Made by a program: the position numbers and the translations under genes
Notes under the pieces: generated by a model
Told to the model about the DNA's origin: nothing
Database searches by the model: none
What the model saw: the letters and a program-made list of their open reading frames with translations, nothing else
Shown here: one piece after another, positions 24,914-33,665 of the stretch
How the letters are laid out: each line of letters opens with the position of its first letter
Position numbering within the stretch: position 1 is the stretch's first letter
Assembly (NCBI GenBank): GCA_944321755.1
Contig: CALUMM010000023.1
Span: 1 to 36,659, forward strand
Source of the DNA: an uncultured Alistipes sp.
GTDB taxonomy: Bacteria > Bacteroidota > Bacteroidia > Bacteroidales > Rikenellaceae
DNA length: 36,659 bases
Reading direction: 5' to 3'

Positions 24914-25612
24914 ATGCTGAAAAAAACGGTTTTAACGTTTGCGTTCTTAACCATTCTAACGACATTTTACGGCTTTAACGCCCATTTCGGCACACCCGTG
25001 ACGGATGATGTGCTGAACCAGATGGCCGAAACCGACGCCTATGCGCCCCGGAGTGAGGAACCTCGATGTGTCATTTCGGCCTACGACACCCTGATCCGCC
25101 GGGTCAGCGAGCAGGAGGGGCATGACTGGCGCCTGATGAGCGCCATTGCCTACCACGAGTCGCGCTTTACGCCCGACATCACCTCGCGCAGCGGGGCCCG
25201 GGGGCTGATGCAGATCATGCCTTCGGTAGCCCGCCACTTCGAGGTCCCGCTCGACCGGGTTTCGGACCCCGAGACCAACGTTTGGCTGGCCAACAAGCTG
25301 ATGACGGAGATCCAGTCGACGCTGCGGCTTCCGGAGAGCACTCCCGAGAAGGACCGCATGAGTATCGTGCTGGCCTCGTACAACAGCGGGATCGGACATG
25401 TGACCGATGCACGCCGGCTGGCCCGCCTGCACGGAGAGAATCCCAATTCGTGGGAGGTTGTGGCCCGCTACCTGACCCTGAAGGCCCAGCCCGAATACTA
25501 TGAAAATGAAGTCGTCAAGTGCGGACGTTTTACGGGCAGCCGCCAGACGCTCGCCTATGTGGACGACGTGATAGGACGCTACGACAAGTACTGTCGCATT
25601 GCCGGGAGGTAA
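24914..25612 (+). CDS. Lytic transglycosylase (SLT domain)
   Basis: 232 residues. The N-terminal hydrophobic segment (about 5-23) is a signal peptide or anchor. The goose-lysozyme-like SLT domain (about 60-185) has the catalytic glutamate in YHESRFTPDITSRSGARGLM, followed by QIMPSVARHFEVP, SIVLASYNSGIGHV and SWEVVARYL. It cleaves the glycan strand of peptidoglycan, forming 1,6-anhydro-MurNAc ends. It resembles the catalytic half of MltF without the N-terminal solute-binding domain. It lies 44 bases after the porin gene without a visible promoter, so co-transcription is likely. A strong terminator follows. Confidence 0.93.
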   Translation: MLKKTVLTFAFLTILTTFYGFNAHFGTPVTDDVLNQMAETDAYAPRSEEPRCVISAYDTLIRRVSEQEGHDWRLMSAIAYHESRFTPDITSRSGARGLMQIMPSVARHFEVPLDRVSDPETNVWLANKLMTEIQSTLRLPESTPEKDRMSIVLASYNSGIGHVTDARRLARLHGENPNSWEVVARYLTLKAQPEYYENEVVKCGRFTGSRQTLAYVDDVIGRYDKYCRIAGR

Positions 25613-25627
25613 TCCCCGACAGATATG

Positions 25628-25669
25628 AAAAAGCAGCGCTTCGGATTTCTTTCCGAAGCGCTGCTTTTT
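25628..25669. terminator. Bidirectional intrinsic terminator
   Basis: A perfect 18-base inverted repeat (25628-25645 and 25652-25669, core GCAGCGCTTCGGA) with a 6-base loop is flanked by A and T runs. It serves the lytic transglycosylase gene and the convergent seven-gene surface operon. Confidence 0.95.
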
Positions 25670-25715
25670 TTGTATCCGGAGAAGGAGCGGTCTTATTCTC
25701 CGGAGGTTTGCCCGT

Positions 25716-27461
25716 CTATTTCAGGGGAGTGTAGAGGAGCTCGAAGTCGTCGACCCACATGACGCTCTGGGCACTGCCGGTGAAGTAGTCACCCCATCGC
25801 GAGGCCGAGCAGACCACGATGATATGGGTCGGCTTCCTGTCCGTGGCGACATACTCGATCGGGATGGTGATCTGGGTCCATTCGCCGACGCTCTCCTTGA
25901 AGATCCGCTCGCCGTAGCCGATCACATCTTCGGCCTTGGGGTTGAAGAAGGTCTTCACGTCGCGCGTGTCGATGCTCACCGGGCAGTCGTCCGAACCGAA
26001 GGGCTGTCCGTTTGTCATGCCGGCTCCGTCCTTGCCCATGCCGTACTTCTCCTTGGTCCAGGTTCCGAGTGCGATGTAGATCGAACCGTTGTCCGGATCG
26101 CCTTTCTGGAGGTTCTCCCCGGCGGGCTGGCTGGCGCCGACGGAGGAGATCTTCCCGCAGTCGTATTTCATCCAGACGCGCAGGGCCGTGGGGCGCAGCG
26201 TGAAGGGACGTCCGAAATTCACGATTCCGTTCGTGCCTATGGTGGTGGCGAACTCTCCCGTGAAGATGTTTCCGGCGGCCAGTTTGATCCCCAGCACGTT
26301 GGTGCTGGCGAGTTTGGCCGATTTCGTCCCCGTGGAGCCAGGCCGGACGGTCGTCTCATCGGGGGTTGTAACGTTGTCCTTGTCGCTGATGGTCGTCGAG
26401 CCGTTGTTACCCGTGGCCCAGAAGGGGGAGATCGGCTGTCCTGCTTCATCCGAAAGGTAGAGCAGCCACGGTTTGCCCGGTTTCGACCACTCCTCCATGC
26501 CGTTGTTGGGGAGTTGCTGGACCCCTTCGGTGGTGACGGTCGTGGGGTCGCTCTCGTCGCTGCCGCAGTAGGACTTGAACTGGTAGGTCGTCAGGGGTTC
26601 GGCGGTGAAGGCGGCCGAGAAGGTTCCGCCATTGATCTCCACATCGGGGACCTCGGACCATTCGCCCTCGGTGCCGACCCGGTAGCGGAAGCCCATCTCC
26701 TGCCCGGCAATGCCCGAACCGCGGAGCCAGACGACGCCCGACCAGGCGTCACAGGCTTCGGTCGAGACGGTCTTGTCCGTGGGCAGGATGTAGAGCACCC
26801 AGCGTTCGGTGCGTCCGTGGCAGGTGACATCCACGAAGTGGGGGGTTCCGAGCGTGGGGTCCGCCGCATCGGGCGAACTGTAATCCATGGTCGAGAGCTC
26901 CTCCATCGTGGGGGAGTAGGTTGTGGTGACCGTCTCCGTGGAGGCGGGTCCGAGTTTGAGCTCGGAGATCGTCACCCGGCTGCGGTCGGCATCCTTGGCG
27001 ACATAGGCCGTGGCGATGCGGTTGTCGAGGTCGAATTCCGGGGCTCCGATCTGTCCCTCGACCTGGAAACTCAGCGGAATGGTCTGCGAGGCGACGATCT
27101 GCCAGTCGTAATCCTTGTAGAGCGTCAGGGTGACGTAGAGGGGGGTGCGCAGGTCGAACGTCCCGGTCACCTCTCGCGAGGGGCGGATGTTGTCGAGGAA
27201 GATCTGCCGGTCGATGTTCGTATTGTGCGGGGTGACGGAGTAGGTCACCTCTTCGATGTGCACGTTTTGGATGTCGGTGGCTTCGTCGAGTGCGAGGGTC
27301 ACGGTGCGGGTCGTTGCGTCGATGCCCGCGAGCGTGAAGCCTTCGCCCTGCACGTTGTTGATGGCGACCTCCACGGTCGGGTAGGGCAGGTCGTTGTCGA
27401 TGCACGACATCCCCGGGAGCGTCGCTCCCGCGAAGAGCAGATAGGCAAGGAGTCGTTTCAT
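25716..27461 (-). CDS. PCMD-domain lipoprotein, last gene of the surface operon
   Basis: 581 residues. The lipoprotein signal MKRLLAYLLFAGATLPGMSC places the Cys at 20. Residues about 25-330 are beta-sandwich repeats of immunoglobulin type. The C-terminal 260 residues fit the PCMD ('putative carbohydrate metabolism') domain: NNGMEEWSKPGKPWLLYLSD, SPFWATGNNG, GTKSAKLAS, LAAGNIFTGEFA, INFGRPFTLRP-like NFGRPFTLRPTALRVWMKYD, and the ending SVMWVDDFELLYTPLK. The domain name reflects genome context, not proven chemistry; the fold is jelly-roll-like and may bind glycans. The ATG lies 3 bases after the preceding barrel gene. Surface exposure is inferred from the operon. Confidence 0.85.
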   Translation of the reverse strand: MKRLLAYLLFAGATLPGMSCIDNDLPYPTVEVAINNVQGEGFTLAGIDATTRTVTLALDEATDIQNVHIEEVTYSVTPHNTNIDRQIFLDNIRPSREVTGTFDLRTPLYVTLTLYKDYDWQIVASQTIPLSFQVEGQIGAPEFDLDNRIATAYVAKDADRSRVTISELKLGPASTETVTTTYSPTMEELSTMDYSSPDAADPTLGTPHFVDVTCHGRTERWVLYILPTDKTVSTEACDAWSGVVWLRGSGIAGQEMGFRYRVGTEGEWSEVPDVEINGGTFSAAFTAEPLTTYQFKSYCGSDESDPTTVTTEGVQQLPNNGMEEWSKPGKPWLLYLSDEAGQPISPFWATGNNGSTTISDKDNVTTPDETTVRPGSTGTKSAKLASTNVLGIKLAAGNIFTGEFATTIGTNGIVNFGRPFTLRPTALRVWMKYDCGKISSVGASQPAGENLQKGDPDNGSIYIALGTWTKEKYGMGKDGAGMTNGQPFGSDDCPVSIDTRDVKTFFNPKAEDVIGYGERIFKESVGEWTQITIPIEYVATDRKPTHIIVVCSASRWGDYFTGSAQSVMWVDDFELLYTPLK

Positions 27462-27464
27462 GCG

Positions 27465-28490
27465 TTATTGCTTTTTCTTGTCCCACATGTGGATCGTCAT
27501 ACCGATGTTGATAGCCAGGATGTTGAGTTTGAACTTCATGTTCGAGGCCTCACGGGTTCCGATCTTGTTTCCCAGTTCGTCCTTCTGGGTGACGGAGGTG
27601 TACTGTATTCCGCCGAGTCCGAACGAGAGGGTCGCGCAGACATTCGGGAAGATGTAGACCGCCGCTCCCGGATTAAACGCCAATTTGAGCTGCGTATTGT
27701 CACTGTAGGTCTGTTTTACCTTTCCTTCGGACTCGTAGGCGAATCTCGACGAACCTTTCGATACCGAGAGTTCGAACTCGGCGAAGAGTCCGAAACGCCC
27801 TTTGGGATCGAGCCCGGCGTAGGAGCGGTGGAAGATTCCGAACGAGTAGTTGTTGCTGTTGAAGTCGAGGTAGGGGATGTTGAGTGAGACGTCGTTGTTT
27901 TCGCCCAGGTCGAAGATGGCGCCCTTGTCGAGCGTACCGCTCATGTAGTTGTAGCCGAAGCGGGCGCCCAGGCAGCGGTTGTCGCGGTAGAAGTATCCGA
28001 TAAAGGGCTTCACGGTGGCGACCGTACCGTCGGCATTGATGTTGTCGAGGATAAGCAGGACATCCGTGTCGTCGCTCGACAGCGTGCCGTAGGAGGCTGT
28101 CAGGCCCATGATCACCTCACCCTTGTAGGCGAACTTGAGTCTGTTGATTTCGCGGTCGATGCGTCGGCGGGTGGGCAGGAAGCGTTGTTTCGGGGCCTTT
28201 TTGGCCGGTGCGGCGGCAATTGTGGCCGACGGGCTGTTTTTTTGCAGGCTGTCCGCCTTTTCGGAAACGGCCTTGACCGCATCTTGCAGGCTGTCCGTTT
28301 TTTCGGAAACGGTCGGTTGGGGCGTTGTGCGGTTTACGGTCGTTGCCGGGGTTTCGGCTTTCCCGGGTTCGAACTGCGCCGGGGTTTCAGCCGCAGGTGT
28401 TGCCGGTTGGGTCGGGTTCCCGGAGACGTGCTGCGCCGCTGCCGGAAGCGTCAGGCAGAGCGTAATCAGAAGAAGTATGGATCGTTTCAT
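27465..28490 (-). CDS. Outer-membrane beta-barrel protein, paralogue 2 of the surface operon
   Basis: 341 residues. A signal peptide (1-19, TLPAAAQ) and a Pro/Thr/Ala/Glu-rich linker (about 20-95) with repeated EK(A/T)DSLQ precede a barrel of about 235 residues. Alternating strands include VKPFIGYFYRDNRCLGARFG, FGLFAEFELSVSKGSSRF and KFKLNILAINIGMTIHMW. It aligns along the barrel with the preceding gene (RFGLFAEFELS against RFALFNEMSLA; KFKLNILAINIGMTIH against NFKVNIFSIGLGMAFYL). The linker is absent from the paralogue. The function is unknown; it could be an anchor or export partner for the lipoproteins around it. Confidence 0.8.
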   Translation of the reverse strand: MKRSILLLITLCLTLPAAAQHVSGNPTQPATPAAETPAQFEPGKAETPATTVNRTTPQPTVSEKTDSLQDAVKAVSEKADSLQKNSPSATIAAAPAKKAPKQRFLPTRRRIDREINRLKFAYKGEVIMGLTASYGTLSSDDTDVLLILDNINADGTVATVKPFIGYFYRDNRCLGARFGYNYMSGTLDKGAIFDLGENNDVSLNIPYLDFNSNNYSFGIFHRSYAGLDPKGRFGLFAEFELSVSKGSSRFAYESEGKVKQTYSDNTQLKLAFNPGAAVYIFPNVCATLSFGLGGIQYTSVTQKDELGNKIGTREASNMKFKLNILAINIGMTIHMWDKKKQ

Positions 28491-28502
28491 GACGTACCGG
28501 GT

Positions 28503-29321
28503 TTAGAGATAGAAGGCCATGCCGAGGCCGATCGAAAAGATATTGACCTTGAAATTCATCTGGCTGAGGTTGCGTTCGCCCACGGTGACCTGGTTGTGGA
28601 CCTGTTCGGAGTGGTTGAACGTGATACCCATCACGCCGACATTCACCTCGACGGCCATGTTGTTTGTGGCGAAGGCGATGATTCCGGGTGAGATACCCAG
28701 CGAGAGGGTGTATCCCGTTTCGTAGGTTCCCTTCACGGGCGAACCGTTGGCGAAGCGGGCTTCGGTTCCTCCTCCTGCGAGCGACATTTCGTTGAAGAGT
28801 GCGAATCGCTTGCTGCGGCCCAGGGGGATGTACTGCCGCCAGATGGCTGCGACCTGATAGGAATGCTGCAGGGCGTAGTAGTCCTGGGCTGAGAGGCTTA
28901 CGTTGGAGCCTTCATCCCCGAAGTTGATGGCGGCCTTGTCGAGTTTGAGCAGCGAACGCGAGTAGATGAACCGTCCTCCGAGTGCCATGTTGTTGCGGAA
29001 GGCATAGGCGATCATGGGGCTGACCTTGAAGGTATAGCCTTTGGAGTCGATTCCCTCGATAATCAGGAACTGATAGCTTTTGTTCGTGTGGGTCGAATAG
29101 GAGGCCGTACCGCCGAATACCCACTGGCCTTTCGGGACGAAGAGGTTGTGTGTGTCGGTCAGGCCGCGCCGCTTCCGCATCTCGTTGATGGTCAGGGGGC
29201 GGTGAACGGCGGAGCTGTCTGCGGCCTGCGGGGCCGGGGCAGACTCCTGGGCGTGCAGTGAGCCGCAGGCTGCCGTAAGGCTCGCTCCGAGGAGCAGCAG
29301 GCGGATGAGTGTTGTGCGCAT
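28503..29321 (-). CDS. Outer-membrane beta-barrel protein, paralogue 1 of the surface operon
   Basis: 272 residues from the ATG at 29321. The signal peptide could be cut by signal peptidase I at LHAQ; a LTAAC lipobox-like stretch just before it is a less likely alternative for a barrel. The mature protein begins with LTINEMRKRRGLTDTHNLFV, followed by barrel strands: WVFGGTASYSTHTNKSYQFL, VSPMIAYAFRNNMALGGRFI, FALFNEMSLAGGGTEARF and the C-terminal NFKVNIFSIGLGMAFYL. It is clearly related to the next gene (27465-28490) and probably arose with it by duplication. I do not recognise a named family. Confidence 0.8.
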   Translation of the reverse strand: MRTTLIRLLLLGASLTAACGSLHAQESAPAPQAADSSAVHRPLTINEMRKRRGLTDTHNLFVPKGQWVFGGTASYSTHTNKSYQFLIIEGIDSKGYTFKVSPMIAYAFRNNMALGGRFIYSRSLLKLDKAAINFGDEGSNVSLSAQDYYALQHSYQVAAIWRQYIPLGRSKRFALFNEMSLAGGGTEARFANGSPVKGTYETGYTLSLGISPGIIAFATNNMAVEVNVGVMGITFNHSEQVHNQVTVGERNLSQMNFKVNIFSIGLGMAFYL

Positions 29322-29338
29322 CGTTTTGCGTTTTGTCG

Positions 29339-31486
29339 TTAGTAAACCCACTGGAAGTCGTCGACGTAGAGCCGGTTGGTACTGCATCCGTTCATATAGT
29401 CGCCGTACATGTTCGCCGAACAGGAGATCACGATCTTGTAGGATTTTGAAGGTTTGGTCACTTTGTCGTAGTAGTAGATTTCGAGATCCTTATTGACCAT
29501 TTCGTCGCTGGACGTTGATTCGGTGATCACAAAGCGTCCGTAGCCGATGATCGGACCTTCCGGCTGGCTTGTTGCTGTGGAGGGGTCCCACATGCCGCTT
29601 GGAGCACTCAGACCCGAGGAAACATTGTGCGGGGCATCCCAGTCGACGATGGCTACGTAGATGATTGCGCGGTCGGGCTGTCCGGAGGCGATCGGGTCAT
29701 TGCCGTTCTCGTCCTTGTATTTGGTCATGTTGACCGTGCCGATCGTTGCGTGGTATTTCAGCCGCAGGGCCTTGGGGCGAGATTGCCAGTCGTAATCCTT
29801 CCCGAACCCGACGGTTCCCTGCGTCGAGGGTTTGACGAAGGTCCCCGAGAAGAGATTGCCGGCAGCCATCATTCCTCCGGCGGTCTGTGTGGCCAGCAGG
29901 GCGCATTTCGAACCGTCCTTCTCCTGCTGTGTGCACAGACGGGTCAACTGATCGCCGATGATGGCGCTCATGTAGTTGTTGTTGCCGCTGCCCCAAAAGG
30001 CGGTCGTCTGGTTGTTGATCGAGAAACAGCTCATCGAACCGTCCTCCATATCGCCTCCGGGAATGCTCTGGCCTCCGGCCGTCGTGAACGACGCGAGGCT
30101 CTCCTGTTCGCCGATCACCGCACGGCACTCGTACTCGCCTTCGGCCCAGACGCCCGTCCCGGCCTTCGGCGTGTAGATGGTCTGTCCGTTTTCGTTGGTC
30201 GACTCCACCCATTCGGCGCCGAGCGAGGCTGTCCAGTAGCCGTCGCCGGAGTTCGTGCCGACCACTTCCTGCCATTCCCCTGCTTTCGAACGCAGTCCGA
30301 AGGTGACTGCCGAGGCTCCCGCGTCGAATACCCGGGCGCGCAGCGTGACGGTATTCCGCCATAGGTCGTAATCCGCCTCCGAGGGCGTTATGATTCCCTG
30401 CAGCGCGAAGATGCACTCCGCATCGCCGTTTCCGCCGCCGTTGTCCGAAGCCTCGAAACGCAGCGTGTGGTCGCCGCCCGTGCATCCGGCAAAGAAGTCG
30501 TCGGAGAGGGTCACGGTGAGGGCGTTTTCGGCCGTCTGCTCCACGGCAAGGCCTGCTGCGGGAGCCGAAATCGCCGCCAACAGATCATACGGTTTTCCGT
30601 CGAAGGTCAGCGTCGCCGCCGTCATCGGTTTGACGGTCGTGATCAGGAAGCGCTTTTCGCCGCCCTGATACTGTTGCGTCTCGGACATCTCGAAACCGTC
30701 GCCCTCGATCGTCGGGTCGGGGCTCCAGATGATCGTGTCGTCGAAGTCGTCGGTCGAGTCGTCCACGCGGATCGCAACGGCCTCGATGAATCCCGGCAGA
30801 TCGGGCGAGTAGCGGAACGTCAACGTGTATTTCCCCGGGTTCCGGACGTCGGGGATGGAACCCGTTTTCGTCACCGTTCCGAGCGTGTTTTGCGTGCCGC
30901 TGAACTGCCACGAAAGGGCATCGACCCCTTCGTCGAGCGTGAAGTAGCCCGTGGCGGCCTCCGTGTAGCGGAGCGTCGAGGCGTCGTCGGCCCGGCTCTC
31001 GTCATACGTGGCGCCTGGCATCACCCGCACCTCGAAGTTCGTGCCGAAATTTTCGGGAATGGTGCCGTCGAAAACCGCGGCGACAGCCGTATTCTGCAGG
31101 GTGCACTTCACCTCGACGGGTGTATTCACCCCGGGAGTTACGGTGAAGGACTCCTCGCCTTTGTAGAGGCGTTGGGTGAACGAGGCGGCAACCTCTTCGC
31201 CGGCCTCCACCGTCACGCGGTACTCTCCGGCCAGGAGTTCCAGACGCTCCGGAAGGTCCTCCTTTGCGGAGTATTTGCGGATCGGATTCCCGTCGCTGTT
31301 GTAGAGGTAGACGGTCAGGTGCTCCATCGGATCGTAAGCGTCGTCAGCCGCCGCATCCGAACGGGTCGAGACCTTCATCGTGAGGGTTCCCGAGGCGCCT
31401 GCGGCGTCGAGCGGTTGGGAACTCTCCGAGCATCCCGCAACGGCGAGTCCCAGCACCGGGAACAAATATCTGTACAGGCGTTTCAT
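29339..31486 (-). CDS. DUF4493-PCMD fusion lipoprotein
   Basis: 715 residues with lipobox AVAGC (Cys 19). The N-terminal DUF4493-like domain (about 30-170) contains MKVSTRSDAA, LTVYLYNSDGNPIRKYS, LLAGEYRVTVEAGEEVAA and VEVKCTLQNTAVAAVF. The middle has several beta-sandwich repeats. The C-terminal 240 residues form a PCMD domain: SIPGGDMEDGSMSCFSINNQ, AFWGSGNN, MMAAGNLFSGTFVKPSTQG, VGFGKDYDWQSRPKALRLKY, IIYVAIVDWD and RLYVDDFQWVY. The fusion links the two families that otherwise occur separately in this operon. The start lies 2 bases from the preceding stop. A structural surface subunit with a glycan-binding-like end is a reasonable guess. Confidence 0.85.
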   Translation of the reverse strand: MKRLYRYLFPVLGLAVAGCSESSQPLDAAGASGTLTMKVSTRSDAAADDAYDPMEHLTVYLYNSDGNPIRKYSAKEDLPERLELLAGEYRVTVEAGEEVAASFTQRLYKGEESFTVTPGVNTPVEVKCTLQNTAVAAVFDGTIPENFGTNFEVRVMPGATYDESRADDASTLRYTEAATGYFTLDEGVDALSWQFSGTQNTLGTVTKTGSIPDVRNPGKYTLTFRYSPDLPGFIEAVAIRVDDSTDDFDDTIIWSPDPTIEGDGFEMSETQQYQGGEKRFLITTVKPMTAATLTFDGKPYDLLAAISAPAAGLAVEQTAENALTVTLSDDFFAGCTGGDHTLRFEASDNGGGNGDAECIFALQGIITPSEADYDLWRNTVTLRARVFDAGASAVTFGLRSKAGEWQEVVGTNSGDGYWTASLGAEWVESTNENGQTIYTPKAGTGVWAEGEYECRAVIGEQESLASFTTAGGQSIPGGDMEDGSMSCFSINNQTTAFWGSGNNNYMSAIIGDQLTRLCTQQEKDGSKCALLATQTAGGMMAAGNLFSGTFVKPSTQGTVGFGKDYDWQSRPKALRLKYHATIGTVNMTKYKDENGNDPIASGQPDRAIIYVAIVDWDAPHNVSSGLSAPSGMWDPSTATSQPEGPIIGYGRFVITESTSSDEMVNKDLEIYYYDKVTKPSKSYKIVISCSANMYGDYMNGCSTNRLYVDDFQWVY

Positions 31487-31488
31487 GG

Positions 31489-32841
31489 CTACTCTTCAGT
31501 TGGTCTTACAAGGGTCAGCGTGGCCGAAGCCTCCCCGCCCGCGGGATCGATCACTTTAAGATGGAATTGGTGGCTCTCACCCGGATTGCCCATTCCGTTG
31601 AGCAGGCCGATGATCTCGGAGGAGATTTCGAAAAAGGTGCTCGTTTGTCCCTTGACCTCATCGCCGACCGGGAAGCCAACAGCCCCTTTCAGCAGTTGAC
31701 CCTCATCGCTTTCAGCGTCGATCTTACAGAGGTCGAATTCACCCGTCAGAGCTGGCATCGTGGCAAGAATCTCTTCCAAACTGCTGGATTCGATCCGCAC
31801 AAGCAGCGACTGGATGCCACCGTTCGGAGCCGTGATGTCAACATGTACCGGTTTGTCTGTTTCCATGACGTAGGGCTGCGCGATGTCCCAGTCCTGCATG
31901 ACGATCGTCGGGGCTTCACCGGGCTCTTCGCCTCCGCCCTCCTCGAAGACCTCCTCCCAGAGTCCGTCAGTACCGTTGATGGTGATCGTGTCGTCGAGCA
32001 CGAAGTTGTCGACCTGAATGTCGAACTTGATCTCTCCCTGGTCGGCGTAGGCGATTACCAGTTCGATTTTGCGCCACTGTCCGGCCTTGACGCCCGAGAT
32101 TGTCTTGCTGAAGAGCTTCTTCGTTTCACCGCCGTCGGTGAATGCGCCGTAGAGTTCGAAATCGAGCTCGTTCTCCTCGGCCGCAGGCATGAAGAAGGCG
32201 GCCTGCAGCCCATCCCAGTGCTCTTTCGAGAACTCCAGCGAGGCACTTCCGAGCGAAATGGTGGCTTTGGTATCGTCGGTGAGCTGGTCGGCCAGGTCTG
32301 CCGAGCAGAGCAGCGTCACCTTGATGTTCTGCAGCGTGCAGACGATCTCCTCGATCGGGGTGGTGGCCCCTTTCGTAATCGAGAAGGTGTAGGTCGTGCC
32401 GTAGACCGGGGCGTTCCAGGCCGCAGCCTGAATCTCCTCCGTGCGGTGGGAGCAGACCGTCAGCGTATAGTTGCCGACCGGCAACTCCTTGGGACCGGCC
32501 GCGAGTTCTGCCTGCAGCTCCGCATAGGTGCCGTCGAAATGCGACTTCTGATCGTCCGTGTTGACGATCTGGACGAGGTAGTCATCCGTTTCGGTCACCG
32601 CACGGGTCGAAGCTTGCGTGGAGGGCGGAGTTTGGGTCTCGTCCTGCGTATCGTCGGGCTGGGTGTCGGTCTCGGTGTCGTAGATCACGCGCAGACTCAT
32701 CGCTCCGCTCAGGAAGCCTGTCGTTGCGGAATCTGTCGTTCCGTTTCCCGCGTTTTTGTAGGGCGGTTCCTCGTTTACGCAGCCCGTCAGCAGGAGGGCT
32801 CCCAGACTCAAGGTCGTAAATAATCCGGTAAAGGTTTTCAT
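31489..32841 (-). CDS. DUF4493 lipoprotein
   Basis: 450 residues; lipobox LLTGC with Cys 21. A Thr/Gln/Asp-rich spacer (about 55-78) ends in ASTRAVTETDDYLVQIVN. The DUF4493 core is at about 80-200, with LPVGNYTLTVCSHRTEEIQA, VYGTTYTFSITKGATTPIEE and IVCTLQNIKVTLLCSADL. The second half (about 200-450) is beta-rich, with an acidic FEEGGGEEPGE linker near 310 and an ending like an immunoglobulin strand (SATLTLVRPTEE). The gene starts 15 bases after the preceding one and ends 2 bases before the next. Confidence 0.82.
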   Translation of the reverse strand: MKTFTGLFTTLSLGALLLTGCVNEEPPYKNAGNGTTDSATTGFLSGAMSLRVIYDTETDTQPDDTQDETQTPPSTQASTRAVTETDDYLVQIVNTDDQKSHFDGTYAELQAELAAGPKELPVGNYTLTVCSHRTEEIQAAAWNAPVYGTTYTFSITKGATTPIEEIVCTLQNIKVTLLCSADLADQLTDDTKATISLGSASLEFSKEHWDGLQAAFFMPAAEENELDFELYGAFTDGGETKKLFSKTISGVKAGQWRKIELVIAYADQGEIKFDIQVDNFVLDDTITINGTDGLWEEVFEEGGGEEPGEAPTIVMQDWDIAQPYVMETDKPVHVDITAPNGGIQSLLVRIESSSLEEILATMPALTGEFDLCKIDAESDEGQLLKGAVGFPVGDEVKGQTSTFFEISSEIIGLLNGMGNPGESHQFHLKVIDPAGGEASATLTLVRPTEE

Positions 32842-32856
32842 ATCTCGTGTCGTTTT

Positions 32857-33657
32857 TTATGCGTTGGTTTCCTCTTCGGCGTTGTCGTTCAGCTCGATGT
32901 CGAACGTGCGTTCATCGAGGTATTCGTCGTAGAGATTGATCGTCACCGAGGCGCTTCCGCTGTTCTGTGCATCGAAGAGGAACGTATGGCGCGTGCGGGC
33001 GACAGCCTGTTCGAGCGTCTGCTCGGGGAAGGTGTAGTTGCGGTCGAAGGCCGTGCCGGTCTGGCTCTGGAGCTTGGCCGTACCCGTGAGGGTCAACTTC
33101 GAACCGGCCTCGACGAAGACCGCTTCGTCCGCCGTTTCGGCACCGGGCGTGAAGGTAAAGCGGTTCCCGGCGGAGGTGGTGACGGTGAAGGTCGCGTCAT
33201 GGAAATAGTTCAGAAACGCTTCCGTGGCCGTGACGAGCACCTGGGCATTGGCGATCTGTACGGGAATGGTCTCCTCGACGCTTTGGCGGGCGACGATTTC
33301 GATGTTTTTCGTTCCGTAGTAATAGGGTTTGCCGACCCCTTCGGCCTTCGGATCTCCGTAGGAGAGGGTTGCGGTGTAGGTTCCGGCCGGGAGCGTTTCG
33401 CCCGCGTCGTTGAATGCGGCGAGGCTCTCCCAGGTCTGGAAGTAATCCGTTCCGGAGATCGTGAGGGCGAGCTCCCCGGCGGTCGGGACCGGCGTAACGG
33501 CGATTTGGGCCCGTGTGGTGATCAGGGCGTCGGTGCGGCAGTCGATACGGAGGGTTCCGTAGCCTTCGCCGTTTGCGGGGGTCTCATTTTTGGCGCATCC
33601 TCCGGCTGCGACGGCCGCCGCTGCCAGGAGAAGAATCCGAATATTTTTCATGTTCAT
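32857..33657 (-). CDS. DUF4493 lipoprotein, short form
   Basis: 266 residues; lipobox AAGGC with Cys 21. The sequence then follows the DUF4493 plan: YGTLRIDCRTDALITTRAQI, LPAGTYTATLSYGDPKAEGV, PYYYGTKNIEIVARQSVEET and IPVQIANAQVLVTATEAF. The C-terminus (ASVTINLYDEYLDERTFDIE) is a single beta-rich tail without PCMD domain. This is the smallest lipoprotein of the operon and would suit a major repeating subunit; that is speculation. It starts 8 bases after the fimbrillin-like gene. Confidence 0.82.
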   Translation of the reverse strand: MNMKNIRILLLAAAAVAAGGCAKNETPANGEGYGTLRIDCRTDALITTRAQIAVTPVPTAGELALTISGTDYFQTWESLAAFNDAGETLPAGTYTATLSYGDPKAEGVGKPYYYGTKNIEIVARQSVEETIPVQIANAQVLVTATEAFLNYFHDATFTVTTSAGNRFTFTPGAETADEAVFVEAGSKLTLTGTAKLQSQTGTAFDRNYTFPEQTLEQAVARTRHTFLFDAQNSGSASVTINLYDEYLDERTFDIELNDNAEEETNA

Positions 33658-33665
33658 GGCGGTCG

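Noticed and set aside
25824-27887. Plus-strand 687-codon open frame opposite the PCMD lipoprotein
   Set aside because: No signal peptide or domain; antisense to a lipoprotein with a clear C-terminal domain.
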